Assembly (NCBI GenBank): GCA_001641205.1
Contig: LSMX01000001.1
Coordinates: 138,105-202,104, forward strand
DNA length: 64,000 bases
DNA from: Mycoplasma sp. Bg1
Lineage (GTDB): Bacteria; Bacillota_I; Bacilli_A; Mycoplasmatales; Hepatoplasmataceae
Direction: 5' to 3'
The notes below the pieces were generated by a model. The model did not search any database. It was not told where the DNA came from and saw only the letters and a program-made list of their open reading frames with translations. The position numbers and the translations under genes were made by a program. Shown piece after piece: positions 62,709-64,000 of this stretch (position 1 is its first letter; each line of letters starts with the position of its first letter).

Positions 62709-63053
62709 ATGTTAGATTTTTGAAAATTTCATCAATTAATTGACGAACAAAATGTTTGACTAAAAGATTCTGGAGGTCTTGGAATTCTAAGTTGAATATT
62801 AATTGGTCTTGTAATTTTCATTATTGCAATTGCACTTATTTTTTGATTGATAAAAACAATCATTAAAGCAGGTTTAAATGGATTAAAATTATTAATTAAA
62901 TCTTTTTGAAAATATTGTATTTGATGATGATTGAAATGAGTTCTTTTAGCTACAATAATATTTTTTATAATTATTTTGATTATTCAAGGATTTGGAATGA
63001 TCGGTGATAAATATGATAGTTTTTGGTGAGTATTTCAATGATTGACTAGATAA
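62709..63053 (+). CDS. Tryptophan-rich small membrane protein
   Basis: 114 residues with two long transmembrane helices (around residues 26-48 and 75-92), of which about 12 are Trp, all but one or two encoded by UGA. The middle cluster CIWWWLKWV lies between the helices and WWVFQWL near the C-terminus. Under the standard code nothing would be seen here. Divergent from the kinase gene, eleven bases apart. No family recognised. Confidence 0.65.
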
Positions 63054-63092
63054 TTTTAAAAATAATAAATTTTCAAAATTATCTTAAGATAT

Positions 63093-63131
63093 TATAAATC
63101 TATTTATACTTAGTATAAATAGATTTATAAT
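63093..63131. promoter_or_regulatory. Inverted repeat upstream of the GntR gene
   Basis: TATAAATCTATTTATA and TATAAATAGATTTATA stand head to head at about 63095 and 63115 (ATAAATCTATTTATA reads as the complement of the second). Candidate autoregulatory operator. Confidence 0.5.
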
Positions 63132-63186
63132 TAGACTATTAGAATAATTTATTTAAAAGAAAGAAATGTAAAAATAGGTAAAACAA

Positions 63187-63858
63187 ATGAAAATAAATAA
63201 ATCTGTTGAACAATATATTTACGAAAAAATAAATGCAGGAGAATGGAAACCAAATTATAAACTCCCAACAGAGGAAAAATTAATTGAAACTCTTTCTGTT
63301 TCCAAAATGACTGTAAGAAAAGCAATTGATAGTTTAAAACATCAAGAAGTTTTATATTCAATTCAAGGTAAGGGGGTCTATGTTTCACCTTTTTTTGAAT
63401 CATATAAATTTGTTACTTTAGCAGAAAAACTTGGAGCAACTCATATCGAAACGCTTCCTTCTAATTCTAAAATGCCCGAACAAATTTTAACAATGTTTTC
63501 AAATGATATTAAATTTGATTTAGACAACATTGATTCTTTTGTGCGCTTATACTTTATTAAATCAGAAATAGTTGCTTATTCAATTAATTGGATCAATTAT
63601 AAAGTAATTAATTCGGTTCCTTCAAAAGTTTTTCAAGGGAAACAGCTTTTTACTGATAAACGTTTTTCAAAAGTAATTTCAATTAATAAAATGGAAATTA
63701 CTACCTCAACAGATAAAAACCTTTTATTACTTGATGCGCAGTGAATTCCCACAACTTATTCTTACTACATCATGAGTGATCGAAAAATTGCTCTTACAAG
63801 AATTATCAAAACAAAACCTAAATATTTTACATCTTATGATTTTAAAACAAGACAATAG
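63187..63858 (+). CDS. GntR/HutC-family transcriptional regulator
   Basis: 223 residues. N-terminal winged helix (VEQYIYEKINAGEWKPNYKLP, split as VEQYIYEKINAGEW and KPNYKLPTEEKLIETL, then VSKMTVRKAIDSL) and a UTRA-type ligand domain that ends in a conserved-looking SDRKIALTRI segment. HutC-family regulators in mycoplasmas often sense sugar phosphates. One UGA (63742) is Trp. The target genes are not visible; the upstream 130 bases hold a palindrome TAAATCTATTTATA / TATAAATAGATTTA near 63093-63130 that could be its operator. Confidence 0.88.
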
Positions 63859-64000
63859 GGTTTACAACAAAATATTATTAATTTAATAATGTTTGTATTA
63901 TAATAATATTAGCTCTTGTTGGACGTGGTGGTTTATTGTCTAATCGGAAAACGAAGAGTGCTATCATTTTTAGTAATAAAAATAGGTAGCTCATTTTAAT
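63859..64000 (+). other. Unassigned sequence at the right edge
   Basis: A TATAAT at 63899-63904 is followed by about 90 bases that are less AT-rich than spacers nearby (GGACGTGGTGG, TCGGAAAACGAAG). No long open frame. It could be the start of a structural RNA transcript that continues outside the window; I do not recognise it as rRNA, tmRNA, RNase P or SRP RNA. Confidence 0.35.

Overview
The window is chromosomal DNA of a mollicute (mycoplasma-type bacterium). It is very AT-rich, the genes are small and tightly packed, and many conserved genes (glyA, secA, rpoB, rpoC, pgi, glpK and others) read through in full length only if UGA is decoded as tryptophan. All coordinates below use that code; a standard-code annotation would break about half of the genes. 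The P80-P60-HinT cluster, glpFKO and the hprK-lgt-trxB order point to the M. hominis-type mycoplasmas or a relative. I cannot name a species.

Layout. (1) 1-4293: prfA (5' end outside the window), prmC, tsaC/sua5, glyA, upp and a small four-helix protein that sits where atpI sits in Bacillus. (2) 4294-8093: glpF-glpK-glpO, glycerol uptake and peroxide-forming oxidation, closed by a terminator. (3) 8258-15125: complete F1Fo ATP synthase operon atpBEFHAGDC plus a DUF1146-like membrane protein. (4) 15133-20414: secA, then an amino-acid permease with a very long charged cytoplasmic tail. (5) 20415-28060: two parallel operons, each a cation:proton-antiporter-like protein followed by one or two choloylglycine-hydrolase/penicillin-V-acylase-family enzymes. 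(6) 28084-31953: hprK, lgt, trxB, whiA. (7) 31964-36187: an ECF S-component-like protein, a 60-residue membrane protein and two proteins that look like OppD and OppF but have lost the nucleotide-binding motifs. (8) 36174-42047: cysS, rlmB, a SigH-like sigma factor, rpmG, secE, nusG, rplK, rplA, rplJ, rplL, in the same order as in Bacillus. (9) 42145-49662: rpoB, rpoC. (10) 49678-54760: an unknown gene, then on the minus strand P80, P60 and hinT. (11) 54878-60610: sufS, sufU, pgi and an ABC exporter. (12) 60725-61091: tRNAs Tyr, Gln, Lys and Leu. (13) 61194-63858: a membrane protein, a choline-kinase-like phosphotransferase, a tryptophan-rich small membrane protein and a GntR/UTRA regulator.

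How the parts work together. Glycerol is imported, phosphorylated and oxidised by GlpFKO; sugar phosphates pass through Pgi. The ATP synthase c subunit carries residues associated with sodium binding, which would fit with the two antiporter-like proteins nearby if sodium is part of the membrane energetics. The most unusual items are the duplicated antiporter-acylase operons, the pair of motif-less Opp-type ATPase relatives kept as intact genes, the permease with a SAP/HeH-like tail, and at least four genes whose start codon lies exactly six bases after a perfect TATAAT, which implies leaderless mRNAs.
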